A DNA stretch of 64,000 bases, taken from Melastoma dodecandrum. Its lineage: Eukaryota > Streptophyta > Magnoliopsida > Myrtales > Melastomataceae. The notes under the pieces are model-generated. The model had not been told where the DNA came from. It did no database searches and saw only the letters and a program-made list of their open reading frames with translations. Made by a program: the position numbers and the translations under genes. The DNA lies in contig JARUPY010000085.1 of assembly GCA_029817715.1 (NCBI GenBank), positions 5,704,001 to 5,768,000 of the forward strand, read 5' to 3'. The stretch's first letter is position 1. Each line of letters opens with the position of its first letter. Positions 11,301-30,200 of this stretch are shown here, piece by piece.

Positions 11301-12607
11301 ATGGATCCTTCTTCCCTTAACTCGGCCGAGCTACAGCGTCTCATCTCCGTAAGTGACCGCTTTGTCATCTTCCTCTGCGCGTTTGCTTCTCTTTCGGCTT
11401 GATATTCTTCTCTGCCCTTGCTTTGTATGTTGATTTTTTCTCGGGGTAATTGTGTTTTTCGTTCTCTGGGGTAAAAAGGTTCGTGGGTTTTGCTTGGTGT
11501 GTTGTTGGGAAAGTGTTTACTGATCAAATATCGAATCTTTTTTGGTGGGTCTGGTTTGGAAAAAAGCAGCAGGTGCCTTGTTTGATCTGTGACTTTTAAC
11601 GGTTATGGTTATTCTAGGAGAACCAGGATTTTGGGAAACAAAAATTGAAGGTGTTTCATTTTGGTAGAGATTTAGATTAGATTGCCGGACTATTTTCCGT
11701 CCGGTTCGAACTTAGTGTTTTTTGTCATGAACCATAATGCATGGTTCAATGGTTTGAGAACTGATGTAATTTCACGTGTTATCGCTTTCTGTAAGCCATC
11801 TCCCGCTGGCTGCTGGTAATTATGCCTCATCATTAATATCGTGTTTTTACATTTTGAAATATCTCTGATATTCCAGTTCCACTAGATGCTCTCGGACAGT
11901 AGAGTTATTTTAGTATAGCTGCTGATGACTGTATAGTGATTTGGCATGGGCTTTCTTCTATATCTAGAGGAATTTTAGACGACACATTACATTACATGGC
12001 ATCAGTTCCATGACGTTGCCAGTCTACTCTTTTTGGTTTTCACATTAGTAATTTCTTAACCAGATATGGATTTTCCACCATCATCATCCTCGTGCATTGC
12101 AGTCTGTTGTCATCGGCTTGTCATTCAATTAGAATAATCGAAGTGGGTTGTCCCTTTTTTATGTAGTTAGTGGCTGGCTTTGAGATCCCCCCCTAAATGA
12201 TCCTTACAGAATCTAGTGAACTCGAATGTGTTCTTCCTCAATAATCCGACTGTCGCGAACCAATTAATATTGTTCATTTCTGGTAAACTATCCCCGAATT
12301 GACCTTTACTGACATTTTGTTCTCCAAGTGATGTCTGTTATTAATTTTTTTATTTACTCAGAATTACCGTATATTTGAGTTCTTAATCGTCTGTTCTGTA
12401 ATTCCTGCCCTCGTGTAGCAAGAGAAGGAGAGAGCGATGGTCAACGAGATGGTTGGAAAGCTGACGAGCGCATGCTGGGACAAATGCATTACCGGCACGC
12501 CGGGAAGCAAGTTCAGCTCCAGCGAATCGTCCTGCCTCTCAAACTGTGCCCAGCGTTACATGGACATGAGCATCATCATCATGAAGAGGTTTCAGTCAAT
12601 GCAGTAG
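11301..12607 (+). CDS. TIM8: Mitochondrial import inner membrane translocase subunit TIM8, 78 aa
   Basis: Small intermembrane-space chaperone; with TIM13 it escorts hydrophobic precursors between the TOM complex and the TIM22 or SAM complexes. Two exons, 11301-11348 and 12419-12607, join in phase (16 + 62 codons plus TAG). The twin CX3C motif that defines small TIMs is intact: CWDKC at residues 35-39 and CLSNC at 55-59, separated by 15 residues. MDPSSLN at the N-terminus and the segment ITGTPGSKFSSSES match plant TIM8 rather than TIM9, 10 or 13. The single intron of about 1.07 kb separates the N-terminal tail from the chaperone fold. No presequence is expected, as import uses the MIA40 disulfide relay. 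Confidence 0.93.
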
Positions 12608-13061
12608 AATCCAACCAACTCTAGCAGCTTCGAAATTTACCTCTTTTACTTTTATCAGATGAAAGAACTGTACTTTCGGAAGTTTTGGCACACCGGCAAA
12701 CTTTCTTGCAAGGAATCACGAAAGTGAGATGGGTTTCCTTTGTCCTGTTGGTTGTTGTTTTGTTCATGACCTAACCTTAACCTTGTTGTCATACATTTGA
12801 CCAAGTTATTCCTATGTCGGAAATGCGGTTGGTCACGTGTGATTAAGGTGCCAAGTGATGGCATCCCCCACCACCCTCCCTGATCTTCCCTTACGGTTGA
12901 GCCCCATGAAAGGTTGTTAAGCCCCAACTACCGCAGCCGTCTAAAACCTCCTCGACAAGCTTCTTACGGGTTTGCCGTGCAGCCGAAGCTCGAGAGCCGG
13001 CCACTCTCTTTCCTCGTAGGCTCGGCTGTCTGAGGACATCAACAGTCCAAGGGCCGTTCTC
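12608..13061. other. Intergenic: TIM8 3' UTR and DTX46-like promoter
   Basis: About 450 bases without a supported coding region. Confidence 0.5.
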
Positions 13062-15952
13062 TTGCGATTTCCGTCTCCCTCTGAGACAAACAAAATGCTG
13101 AGCAGAGCGCTAAATCATCCAATGCTTCAGTCGCATCCCAAGCTCCAAATTTCAAAAGCATCGTCAACCCCTCCGCATCGCCATTCCCTGTCATTCCTCC
13201 CGGACAGCAATGATGGCAATACGAGGGAGAAGTCGCGCGGGTTGTCTCTCAACTTGCGCGGCGGCCATCTTGGGCCTCGCCGTATCACGTCCGACCATCA
13301 TCAGGAACTTATCCCTGACCATGAGACTGTTCCGGACGCCTACGACTGGGACAGAGATAATGCATCGTCCAGTGAAGGCATGGAGATTGTGGAGAACGGA
13401 TCCGTGGCGAAAACAGATGACTTGGCAGGGAAGAGCTTGTGGGTTCAGATCAAGGAGGTGATGCTGTTCTCGGGACCTGCAACGGGGCTCTGGATCTGCG
13501 CACCACTCATGAGCCTAATCTCGACTGCCGTTATCGGCCAAGGCAGCTCCACCGAGCTCGCGGCCCTCGGTCTGTTCCCGCATTCTAATCCAAGTCCCGT
13601 CCCTATCTTCTATTGATTTGGTTGACTTTAAGGGTGATTCTCATGGTTTCCGACAGGTCCCGGGACGGTGTTTTGCGATAACATGAACCTGCTGTTCATG
13701 TTCCTGTCGATCGCAACTTCCAACATGGTTGCCACTTCGCTAGCCAAGGGAGTAAGTGTTACCTAACCCTAACCTAACAAGATCTATCTGTTGAACAGTA
13801 GCTGTTCCTGAATTAGCCCGTAGAGAAATAGATATAACACGAGAATCGCAGACGCTTATTGTCTCGTAACCTGCATTGCTTGACGGACAAGAGATTTTGA
13901 CAGGACAAGAAGGACGTTCAGCATCAAATCTCGATCTTGCTTTTCGTAGGACTAGCCTGCGGAACATTGATGCTTCTCTTCACGCAGTTCCTAGGTTCAC
14001 ATGCTCTCACAGGTGATCTAAACATCACATCATGTCTTGACTATCTTATAGTTTCAATGTTCATTCTCGCCTGATCGTAGTACTCCCTCCTACTTTCATC
14101 AGCATTTTCGGGTCCGAGAAACCTTCACATTGTTCCAGTTGCAACAAAATATGTCAAGGTTTAACTCTTCTTCTTGTCGGTACAGCTTTTCCACGCAAAG
14201 AAATCAGCAAAAGTAGTGTTGACCCATTGTTTGTTTTCTTTTTTATCAATAGATTCGTGGTCTCGCATGGCCGGCAGTTCTATATGGGTTGGTCGCACAG
14301 AGTTCAAGGTAATTCAGGGCGAATATCTCAGTTCAACTTCTTTTTCCGTTGGGAGTTTATCAAGTTATTGTTCTTTGCTGTAATCTGCACAGCCTTGGGA
14401 TGAAAGACTCAATGGGACCTTTGAAGGCGTTGTTGGTCGCCAGTGCGGTAAATGGGACGGGTCATTTGGTGTTGTGCAAGATGTTAGGCCACGGGATCGC
14501 TGGTGCTGCTTGGTCTACATTGGCATCGCAGGTGCTTCGTGATCCATTATCTAGAGTCTGAATAACACTTAGGTCTGAGTCCAAATGACGCTGATATTGT
14601 TTTATATTTAAAGATTGTTGCAGCATACATGATGATTGAAGCGCTGAACAAGAAAGGTTACAACAGCTTCGCCATCTCCATCCCATCACCGAACGAATTC
14701 CTCCACATATTTGGAATCGCTGCCCCAGTTTTTGTTACCATGTTCTCGAAGGTGGCATTTTATACTCTCGTCACGTACTTTGCGACATCGATGGGCACGA
14801 TGACAGTGGCAGCTCACCAGGCAGGCAATTTCGTATTGACGTGGTTATAAGCCTTGTTGCTTCCCTGCTGGTTGAACAATTGGGATGAATCTTGTGCTGC
14901 CAATTTCCAGGTAATGATGCAAATGTACGGCATGTGCGTAGTCTGGGGGGAGCCGCTTTCTCAGACTGCACAGTCCTTTATGCCCGAGTTGATGTACGGC
15001 AGAACTCGGAGCTTGGAGAAGGTCAGCTGATTTTTCGAATTTTGCAACACTCAAATGCTTTCTGGCGGTGATAAGGGATGGAGCTACTAGCATCTTCATC
15101 TGTGAGCACTTGACCTTTCGCAGGCGAGAACCCTGCTTAAGTCACTCATGATAATCGGAGCCATACTCGGAATCGTGATATCCGCAATTGGAGCTTCTGT
15201 TCCAGGATTTTTCCCAAATATCTTCACTTCGGACACCAATATCATTCAACAGGTTCGTCGCTTCCATTTTGTTAACCAGAAATTCCCGAGCATTCCCCAG
15301 ACGTGCTTTCTGTAATATCATCTTGAGTAAAATACTGATTGAATGATGCTGCCATCGACCAGATGCATAGAGTCTTGATCCCATTCTTCGTCGCCTTGTC
15401 TGCAACGCCATGTACTCACAGCCTCGAGGGAACTTTGCTGGTTAGTCATGCTGCTCACCATTCTGAGAAACTCATTTCACCTAAAGTTTTTGCCGATGGA
15501 CAGCGCTAGCCAAATACTTATCTATTCCTTTCGTGATGCAGGCCGGCAGAGATTTCAAGTTCATCAGCTTGGCGATGAGTGGATGCTTCTCCCTTGGCGC
15601 CCTTCTTCTTCTGGCAAGAACCCTTACTACTCCTCCCTCCAATCGCCTGATCCGCCTTCATTAATCTAATAACAATGTTTTTCCTCCATTGCTTTTCTCA
15701 GCTAATAAGTAGCAGAGGATATGGATTGACAGGCTGCTGGTTTGCACTCGTAGGATTTCAATGGGTAAAATAGTTGAACTCGTCAAACATGAATTTCGCC
15801 CCATTCTCCTTTGTTAATTTTGTCTGATCCCATTTCTATTCCATTTGCAGGCACGGTTTTTCCTTGCCCTCCGGCGTCTTCTCTCCCCGAACGGAGTCCT
15901 TTATTCTGATGAATCAGCCCCATACGCCGTCGCAAAGCTCAAAGCGTCCTGA
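13062..15952 (+). CDS. DTX46: Plastid MATE transporter, DETOXIFICATION 46-like (EDS5 subfamily), about 574 aa
   Basis: A multidrug and toxic compound extrusion carrier of the plant plastid group that includes EDS5/DTX47, the salicylate-pathway exporter. Thirteen exons: 13062-13569, 13657-13751, 13904-14012, 14103-14158, 14253-14308, 14393-14531, 14614-14820, 14911-15021, 15124-15252, 15363-15440, 15542-15613, 15702-15764, 15851-15952. All phases close. The first about 110 residues are Ser/Pro/Arg-rich, fitting a transit peptide; a downstream Met at 13095 is an alternative start. MATE landmarks in order: [117 protein letters not shown]. Length is close to Arabidopsis DTX46. Introns 7 (14821, GCAGGC) and 11 (15614, GCAAGA) need GC donors to keep family spacing. 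Intron 7 has an in-frame GT alternative at 14833 that adds four residues. Confidence 0.9.
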
Positions 15953-17306
15953 AGTCCGAGGGAACATGACGACCCTAAAGAGCAACAGAGGGCTGATATT
16001 TAAGACTTGGAGAGAAACTTCGACATTCTCGATTGTCTATTTCTTTTTTTAATGCAGGGCATGGTTCAAAAGTTGAACCACATTAGGAGATCAATTCTTT
16101 CCGGTGCTTGATAAGGTATAGTTCTTGCTAGGCTGCTCTGGCTGGTCTGTGGAGCATATTCTGGTGTCCTGCGCAAAAGTAATTCGATTGCCCTGTTGTA
16201 ATAAGCCTTCATTGGGTATACAGATTGTTTCAAGTTTCATTCAACCAAACAAGTGCATACTTCCTTCTTCTACCTGTTATGTAGAAAGAATCACTTCATA
16301 CTTGAGGAGTCACTGAAGATAGAAGTGCAAAGAACAACTCTTTTGGATAATATGACTACTCCACGACTCCCAACCTGAGTATCAGAATAATGACTGTATC
16401 AGAGATAAGTTGCGATGCCATTCGAGTCGTCACAGCCTACACAGGGCTATGTTAAGTATTCACAAATGGACAACTCGGCAAACAAGCTTCACTCAAAAGG
16501 GCTCAGAGTCACTTACAAAACCCATCCTGGCTGCAGTTCAATTCGAGCCAAGACCTAGAAGTTGCATACACCTGTTCAACTCTGTCTCCGGGAAGAATTA
16601 TAAGCACACATTCCTTCGTGAAATTGCACATCTCGCGTTGCAGTTGGCATGAGAACAAATATCACACTGGGGTTCTGCTGCTACCGCGATGACCACGTCT
16701 GGCATGCCTGGTTGTCGCTCAGCCCTTCTGAAATAAGGGAGAACGAATTGGTGCTCATTGCAGGAAGGTCTAGCAATTATGATAGCTAGAGATTGGTTAG
16801 AATGACTACCAAGGGCGCGAATCTCAAATTTGGTTCCTTTCTTCGGAATATTCTTCTGGCCTGCTTCGTCTTCTCTTTCTCTGCCTTCATTTTAGATATG
16901 CAAGGCCTGTGTATTATCACTGGTACGACCGATCCGACCAACAACAGCTGATCCGGTGAGCTTCTACAATCGCTTGATGACCTCGTCTAGTTCCCCAGGA
17001 CAGGAGGACCACATGACTGGCGGACTACAACTAAATTAAACTGCACGTCATCAAAGTAGTCAACTATTGTCCATCTTGAATAAATACTGTTAGCTAATGA
17101 ATATGCTACCTTCTCATGGGTGATTGTATCGAAATAAGCCCGAGCAAATATGTTGAGTCACTTTAACACACTTAAGTAGGTCTTTATGCGATCTTAAAAT
17201 AATAGATGCTGATACTTATAATTCTGAAGTAATTTATTAGAAATAGGAGTATGTGTGATGATGTCTCATTAATGCAACCATGTTTGATACTGGGTCACTA
17301 CTGCAG
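15953..17306. other. Gene-poor stretch downstream of DTX46
   Basis: No supported gene. It should include the DTX46 3' UTR. A 50-codon frame beginning at 16802 has one hydrophobic segment but no family resemblance and is not called. The missing 5' exons of the partial gene at 17307 were looked for here and not recognised. Confidence 0.4.
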
Positions 17307-18648
17307 CTCAAGAAAATTGCTGCTGAGAACATCCTTGCTTTCAATGAGGGCTTCGGGATACGTCTTGCTGCCAGGAGCAATGCCTGCAAGTCCGAAGATG
17401 ACAAAGCATGGTTCTTATAACTTGTTTGATCACGATATGATCGTCTTCTACATAGTTAAACTGCCATTTTTTTCCCTTATCTGAATTTTACCTCATGAGT
17501 TTTTGTTTCTGTGTCCGTGCAGAAAGATTACGAGGAATTGGCTGTATCGGTGATGAGCATAGTTGATCGCGTAGTCCATAAGACTAATGTAACTCTCCTC
17601 TCACTTCCATGAAGACAGTGCACACCTAAAAGAAAAGCCAATTAAGTCCAGGTTTCTTTTAATCCTTCTGTTTTCCTGGCTTAAAAAGTCTGATCAATAT
17701 GCAGGAAAAGATAGAGTCTTCAGGGAATATTGAAGCATGTAGTGGACGAAAAGGAAGAGATCATATGGCCTCCAAGAGATCCAGAGGCTTTGGCGATGAT
17801 GGATAGGGTATGTATTGTTGTGGTTCTATATTGTTGATTGTACGGTGATTTAATTTATTTCATCAATCTGATGCCACATGCATATGAATATTGCTTCTAG
17901 ACTTATAGGCATTAAAACTTGGTAGAATTTAATCTCGTTATGAATAGCTTCTTCCTAGGATATTCGGGAATAAATTTGATTGTTCCCTCCGCTGCAAAAG
18001 TGAGTTCGTGACGCTAAAGACTGTTCGGAGATTAATAGTTGCTTCCCATAGGAAGTGGCACAAATGGAGCAAGAGGGTCAGCTGGATGAAGGTTTTCTTT
18101 CCGAGGTCAATGCACAGCTTAGACAGGCGAGTCTCTTTGTGTGTATTATGTCATTTTCATGTACTTAAACTTAATTCCTTAATAGCCAGTATTCATATCG
18201 AGCTTGTTGTGCTATTTTAACAATTCAATCTGTGGTAGTTTTGTCTTAGATGATTTGATGCTATCTATTAGGTACAATGACGATAATCTGCTAAACTTTC
18301 TCAGGCTAAAGGAGACGAGGACAAACCAGGGCTAGTGGCCATGTTGCAGAAAGTTTTGCAGCTTTATGCTTCTACGAAGCGAAGTTATGCGAAGAAAGGT
18401 GAGAAACTTCATCCACGTCCTTGTTTTTGCAATGGATGAGACGACTTCAGATCAGATTTGGTTATTGTTGCCTGCGTTATGCGAATATTGCCCTAATCAT
18501 GGGCAGTACATAGGCCTGACATGGATATTTTTCAGGAAATGAGACATTGAAGGATGAGTTGTTCCTCGAGTTGCTAATAAAAACCAAAGTAAAGAGTTGC
18601 AATACTCGTTTGGCGACGGGGTTGCGAAAGCGATGGATGGTGAATTGA
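17307..18648 (+). pseudogene. Exons of an unnamed conserved plant protein; 5' end not found, probably truncated or decayed
   Basis: Six exon-like blocks: 17307-17405, 17523-17588, 17724-17807, 18052-18126, 18305-18398, 18536-18648. They splice in phase to about 160 codons ending in TGA. Segments include LAFNEGFGIRLAARS, YEELAVSVMSIVDRVVHK, VVDEKEEIIWPPRDPEAL, EQEGQLDEGFLSEVNAQLRQ, AMLQKVLQLYA and KRSYAKKGNETLKDELFLEL. I recognise the pattern as a conserved, acidic, probably helical plant protein but cannot name it. Three points suggest a damaged copy: no Met-bearing upstream exon, donors at 17406 (GCATGG) and 18127 (GCGAGT) with GC in place of GT, and a C-terminus that turns into unrelated basic sequence. 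A real gene with undetected first exons remains possible. Confidence 0.5.
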
Positions 18649-19609
18649 CGAGGCGGTGGTGGTAAATTACAAGTCTAGTTCGCAAAGCATGGGGGAAGAA
18701 GCCGTTGATTTGTCTTGGTTCACTGGTGTCTTTGTCCCTTGTTAGATTAATTTCCTCATCCTCCAGTCATTCGACTCCGACTGATTGATGGTTGCCTTAA
18801 CTCTACTAACGACTTTTGTGTGGCAGAAAGGGAAGGCAGGCCCCGATTGTTGGTGCCCGCCACGGTTGACCTTGGAAATTTTCCCTCTTTTCTTTTTTTA
18901 AAGTATCTCCATAACATAGAAATTAATTCGGGGTTGGTTGGTTGAATCCTTGGGTACAAGTATTCCTTCGCGAGTTCATTTTTATGAATTTGGGATAAAT
19001 TTGTATGTACGGTACATCTCCGTCGGGACGACCGCCCGGCGCATTTTTAACTCGTAATAATTTTTGTTGCCATTTGGGCACAGGGGTGGGGACAAATAAA
19101 TATGATAATAACAATTATGGGTCGGTCCCCACCGGCATCTTTTTGAACGATTTTCTTTAGAAAATTTTGTTCTTTACTTTTTTTTTTTTTTCAAACCAAA
19201 AGAAGACAAGGCAAAGCATCATGATCGTCGTCTTGATCTCTTTTGGAAATCCTTTGTCGTGTGTCTGTCATCGGGTTCCGTGAAGGCGTGGATTGACCCC
19301 CCAGGACCAACTAACGTTCAAAGTAAGGAGAACGCGTCGATTCCCAATTGGCCAGTCTATACCTGACTTCCCCTGCAAGTTTTCCAAACCTAACCCAAAC
19401 CAGATCGAAATTATAAAATATCGTCGGAAAATGTACGACCGATTAAAAAAGAGGATTAAACACATAAATACGTCTAAATACAATTTTTTTTGTTTAATTA
19501 TACGTCTCCAGGTACAGAGGGATCGGATACGACTCCCACCAACACCATAAAAACAACAAATCCCCCCACAACCAAACAATCCAATCATTCAATCCCTCCC
19601 CCAAGGAAG
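18649..19609. promoter_or_regulatory. Intergenic: promoter region of the RD19-like protease
   Basis: No coding region seen. AT-rich, with a T run near 19180-19192, and a C/A-rich stretch just before the start codon at 19610 that looks like a 5' UTR. Confidence 0.5.
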
Positions 19610-21391
<1,782 letters not shown>

Positions 21392-21759
21392 GCAAAACGA
21401 TGGTCCCCGTTGTGTATACGCCGTCACTTGCCCGTATTATTATCGCATTGGAACAATATTTAGTATGTTCGAAAGCCTTGTAAACCAACATCGCCCCTGA
21501 AATGCGGGGCCAATTACCCTATGGTATGATCTGTTAACATGACTGCATATTATATGGTCAGTTATTTTATGATCCAGCCACTTCCAGGGCAACGAAGACT
21601 ACTCGAGATCTCAATGAAGGCAGTCCTTGAGGCTACTAGATAGACCAAAATAATGACAAGTTGCAGATATCCATTCACCGCACTTACAACCTATGACAAA
21701 TAGCCGAAAGTATATATATATACCCTGATTGGAACATGCAAATACTTCGGCAAAAGACA
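21392..21759. other. Tail-to-tail spacer between RD19-like and MCM4
   Basis: Roughly 370 bases shared by the two converging 3' UTRs. No coding frame of interest and no distinct terminator motif. Confidence 0.6.
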
Positions 21760-26787
<5,028 letters not shown>

Positions 26788-26856
26788 CCCTGGAGCAGCT
26801 CGGGGGTTGGGAGTTTCTTCGAGGGTTTGGGCAAGAAAGAAAAATGGGGCAGTATC

Positions 26857-26870
26857 TTTTTGGCGGGAAA
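26857..26870 (+). promoter_or_regulatory. E2F-type site TTTTTGGCGGGAAA, 70 bp upstream of the MCM4 start codon
   Basis: Matches the canonical E2F consensus TTTGGCGGGAAA. Known plant MCM genes are E2F targets at G1/S, and the position just upstream of the MCM4 start codon (26787) fits. Function is inferred from motif and place only. Confidence 0.8.
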
Positions 26871-26886
26871 TGAGGGGTCGGGAAGG

Positions 26887-26900
26887 TTTCGCGCCAAAAA
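26887..26900 (+). promoter_or_regulatory. Second E2F-type site TTTCGCGCCAAAAA upstream of MCM4
   Basis: A second E2F-type element (core CGCGCCAAA, the reverse of TTTGGCGCG), 100 bp from the MCM4 start codon and 30 bp beyond the first site. Two such motifs within 45 bp make chance occurrence unlikely. Confidence 0.8.
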
Positions 26901-27299
26901 GGGGAGGGAGGTCCTTTCCTTATGGGCTTAGAAAAGGCTTTTCCTTGATGAACGCTGATGGGCCTCGAAGGTTTTTGTTGCCGGGAATGGAGAGAAGCGG
27001 CTTTCGTTGGACGGTTTAAGCTCGGTTGTGCCAGAGACGGCGATTCGTAGTTGGTCGTAGAGGTGCGGGCAATGGTTTGATGCATGACAAGTGATTCTGT
27101 CCTGTCAGGTCTTGCTTCAGGTAACTAGGGCATTTGGTCTTACTGCATGATCCTCCCTGTCATCCTGCAAAGAGGACCGACTACATAGTATTAGGTCCTG
27201 CTTCAGTTAGCAGGTGCCTCTGCTTTGACTGAATGGTGTTCACTGTAATCTTATCAGAAATAAAGTGCCTGTTTCTGGTATGGACACCTGAGTCCAGGA
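26901..27299. other. Intergenic between MCM4 and the DRD1-like relic
   Basis: The part next to the E2F sites is MCM4 promoter. The rest carries no recognisable exon. I looked for N-terminal exons of the DRD1-like gene here without success. Confidence 0.5.
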
Positions 27300-30200
27300 G
27301 CAGAAGTCCAGAAAGACCAAGGTGTTTTTACGTGGGTGTGGATGATGACCACCAGCTAACAGAGGATGTAGATGATGGACTTGGGGATATTTGGACTGAG
27401 ATGACAATGGCATTGGAATGTGCAAAGGTTGAGATTTGGTGCTTTTCAAATATTTTACCTCTATTTATTGTTTTATTTTACATTTCAATGTAGGCTCATA
27501 TATATCGCCTACATCTGGATTCATTTTATCGGCAAGTCTAAATTGCTTGTGTTGGAGACATCATCAAAAATTTTCCTACAATTTACTGTTTTACTTTTAT
27601 ATTTTGATATAGGTTCATATATTTCGTTTAATCAAAAGCATTGTCCTAGGTTTCTTTTATGAGGAAGTCTAAAATGCTTCTATTGGAGACATTACTAATC
27701 AAAACCATGAGTTGTGTTATCTTAGGGATAAGTCGAACATACTATAGTTTATCTTAATAAACCCTTGAATTAAAGATCTTTAATTTCAAAACTGAAAGTG
27801 GGTTCCTATCATTCCTAAACCCAATCATAATATGGTGACGCCCACCCGTTAGTTTGCTCCCGTCATTTGCACGACAAAGTACGGTGGGAATGGTCAAGGT
27901 CACAATTTTTCACTACATTGGAGGATTATGAGTAGTGTGGATTGATGCAGATTTTGTTTCAGAATCTAAGTAACAACCCAAAGGATGCATTACCAGTACT
28001 TATGGATGTGTCGATGTTATATCATCTGTTTCGGTCTGATGAAACTACAAAAATAACTTGATTTCAGGTATAATCACGATGTAACCATTTCAAGCTGTTC
28101 ATCTGGTGGATGATTATACTGCTTTGACCTCTTGACATTCCTCAGTACTGTCACTTTCACTTCTGTATGTGTAGTCTCTTTACTTGGGTCTCGGCATGAC
28201 AGTCTGATTTTTGAATGTTGATGTGCTTATTAGGATGTTATTGAGGATCCCATAGATTCTGCTGAGGATTATTCTTCTGATGAAAGTTTATCGGAAGAGA
28301 TTGAAGGTTGCAATCACTCCTTCATCTTAAAGGACGACATTGGATATGTTTGTCGAGTATATGGGGTCATCGATCGGAAAACTGAGAACATATTTGAATT
28401 CCAATATCATAAGGTAAATATTGATTACGGTTCTTTAATGAATATTGGGTTCCATTCTATCTGTGTAGGCAGTTCATGAATTGATACATCTGAACAAAAG
28501 CATAACTATTTTCTGCAAAAGCATTCTATAACCTGAGTTTTAAGATGATATGATGTTTAATTCTGTAGCATGCAGTTTTGCTATTTCTTTTGGGTAAGAT
28601 ATTCAATCTTAAATAACGGGTTAAGAGGACAAGGACTTACATGTCAGAATCTCGAAATCACAAGAACAGAGATTCTGCTGGAATGGATGGACTTGATATG
28701 TCAAGAGATCTCGAGATTTCTGATATTTCTGCTCATCCCGACAAATGAAGCAAATGAAACCTCACCACGTCGAGGGCTTCAATTTTCTTGTCAGGAATCT
28801 CGTTGGTGATAACCCCGGGGGATGCATCTTGGCTCATGCACCTGGGTCGGGAAAAACCTTCATGGTAATTCGCTTCATGCAATGTTTCCTGGCCAAGTAT
28901 CCCGATGCGAAGGCTCTTGTCGTGCTTCCGAAAAGCATTTTGCCTTCATGGAAGAAGGAGTTTCAGACTTGGCAGGTAGAGGACATCCCCTTGCTCGATT
29001 TCTACACTGCTAAAGCTGATAGCAGGGTTCAACAGCTGGAAATACTAAAACAGTGGATGGCTCAAAAGAGCATACTATTGTTGGGTTATCGACATTTGCA
29101 ACACAGATACTACCCAGGTTGCTACATCGTGTCAGCAGATTTTGCTAAAGGCCCCTTCGATCCTCATTTTGGATGACGGGCAAACTCCCTGTAATGAAGA
29201 CATCGATGTTTTGAACTCTCTGGTGCAAGTTCAGACTCCGAGGAAGGTGGTCGTTTCCGGAACCCTATATCAAAATCATGTCAAGGTGGTGTTCAATATC
29301 TTAAATCTTGTTAGACCAAAGTTTCTGAAGCCGGACACCTCCCGGATTGTGGTAAAGCGCATGATGAGTAGGGTGCACATACCGGGATTTCGGAGGCAAA
29401 CCAAATCGGGTCAGGACGGGATTTTCTACGAATTGGTGGAGCAGATGTTGCAGGATGACACAGATGAGAAACACCGGAAGACTGATCCAGGATCTGCGTG
29501 AGATGACAAGGGACTTTCTTCATTATTACAAGGGAGATTTCTAGGATGAATTGCAGGGCCTCGTTGATTTGACCGTGGTGCTCAACCTCAGCAAGAAACG
29601 GAGGGATGAGGTACAGAAGCTTAGGAGGAGGCCGCTCAGGAAGTTCGAGTTGGGTGCCGAAGGAAGCTCAATCTATCTGCATCCTAGACTCAACACTTTC
29701 TCCAAAATTTCCACAACGACAGATGCCACGATGGATGAGCTGGTGGAGACACTAGATGTGCGGCGGGGTGCGAAGGCAAAGTTTTTCATGAATCTTCTCA
29801 ATTTGTGCATATCTGCAGGGGAGAAGCTTCTGGTTTTCAGTCAGTATCTAATACCGCCAAAGTTCTTGGAGAGACTGGTAGTCAAAATGAAAAACTGGTC
29901 TTTAGGAAAGGAATTATTCATCATATCCGGTGACACCAATACTGACAACAGGGAATGGGCAATGGAGCGATTCAACAACTCCCCTGATGCCAAAATCTTG
30001 TTTGGCTCCATCAGGGCTTGCGGTGAAGGCATTTCACTGGTTGGAGCATCACGAATAGTAATATTGGTTGTGCCCTTGAACCCTTCGGTCACACGGCAAG
30101 CCATAGGTCGCGCATTCAGACCTGGCCAGAAGAGGAAAGTATACGCATACAGGTTCGTCGCCGCAGATTCTCCCGAGGAGGATGATCATGACATGTGCTA

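Noticed and set aside
16802..16954. 50-codon frame with one hydrophobic segment downstream of DTX46
   Set aside because: No family similarity, no conserved context, and a size expected by chance.
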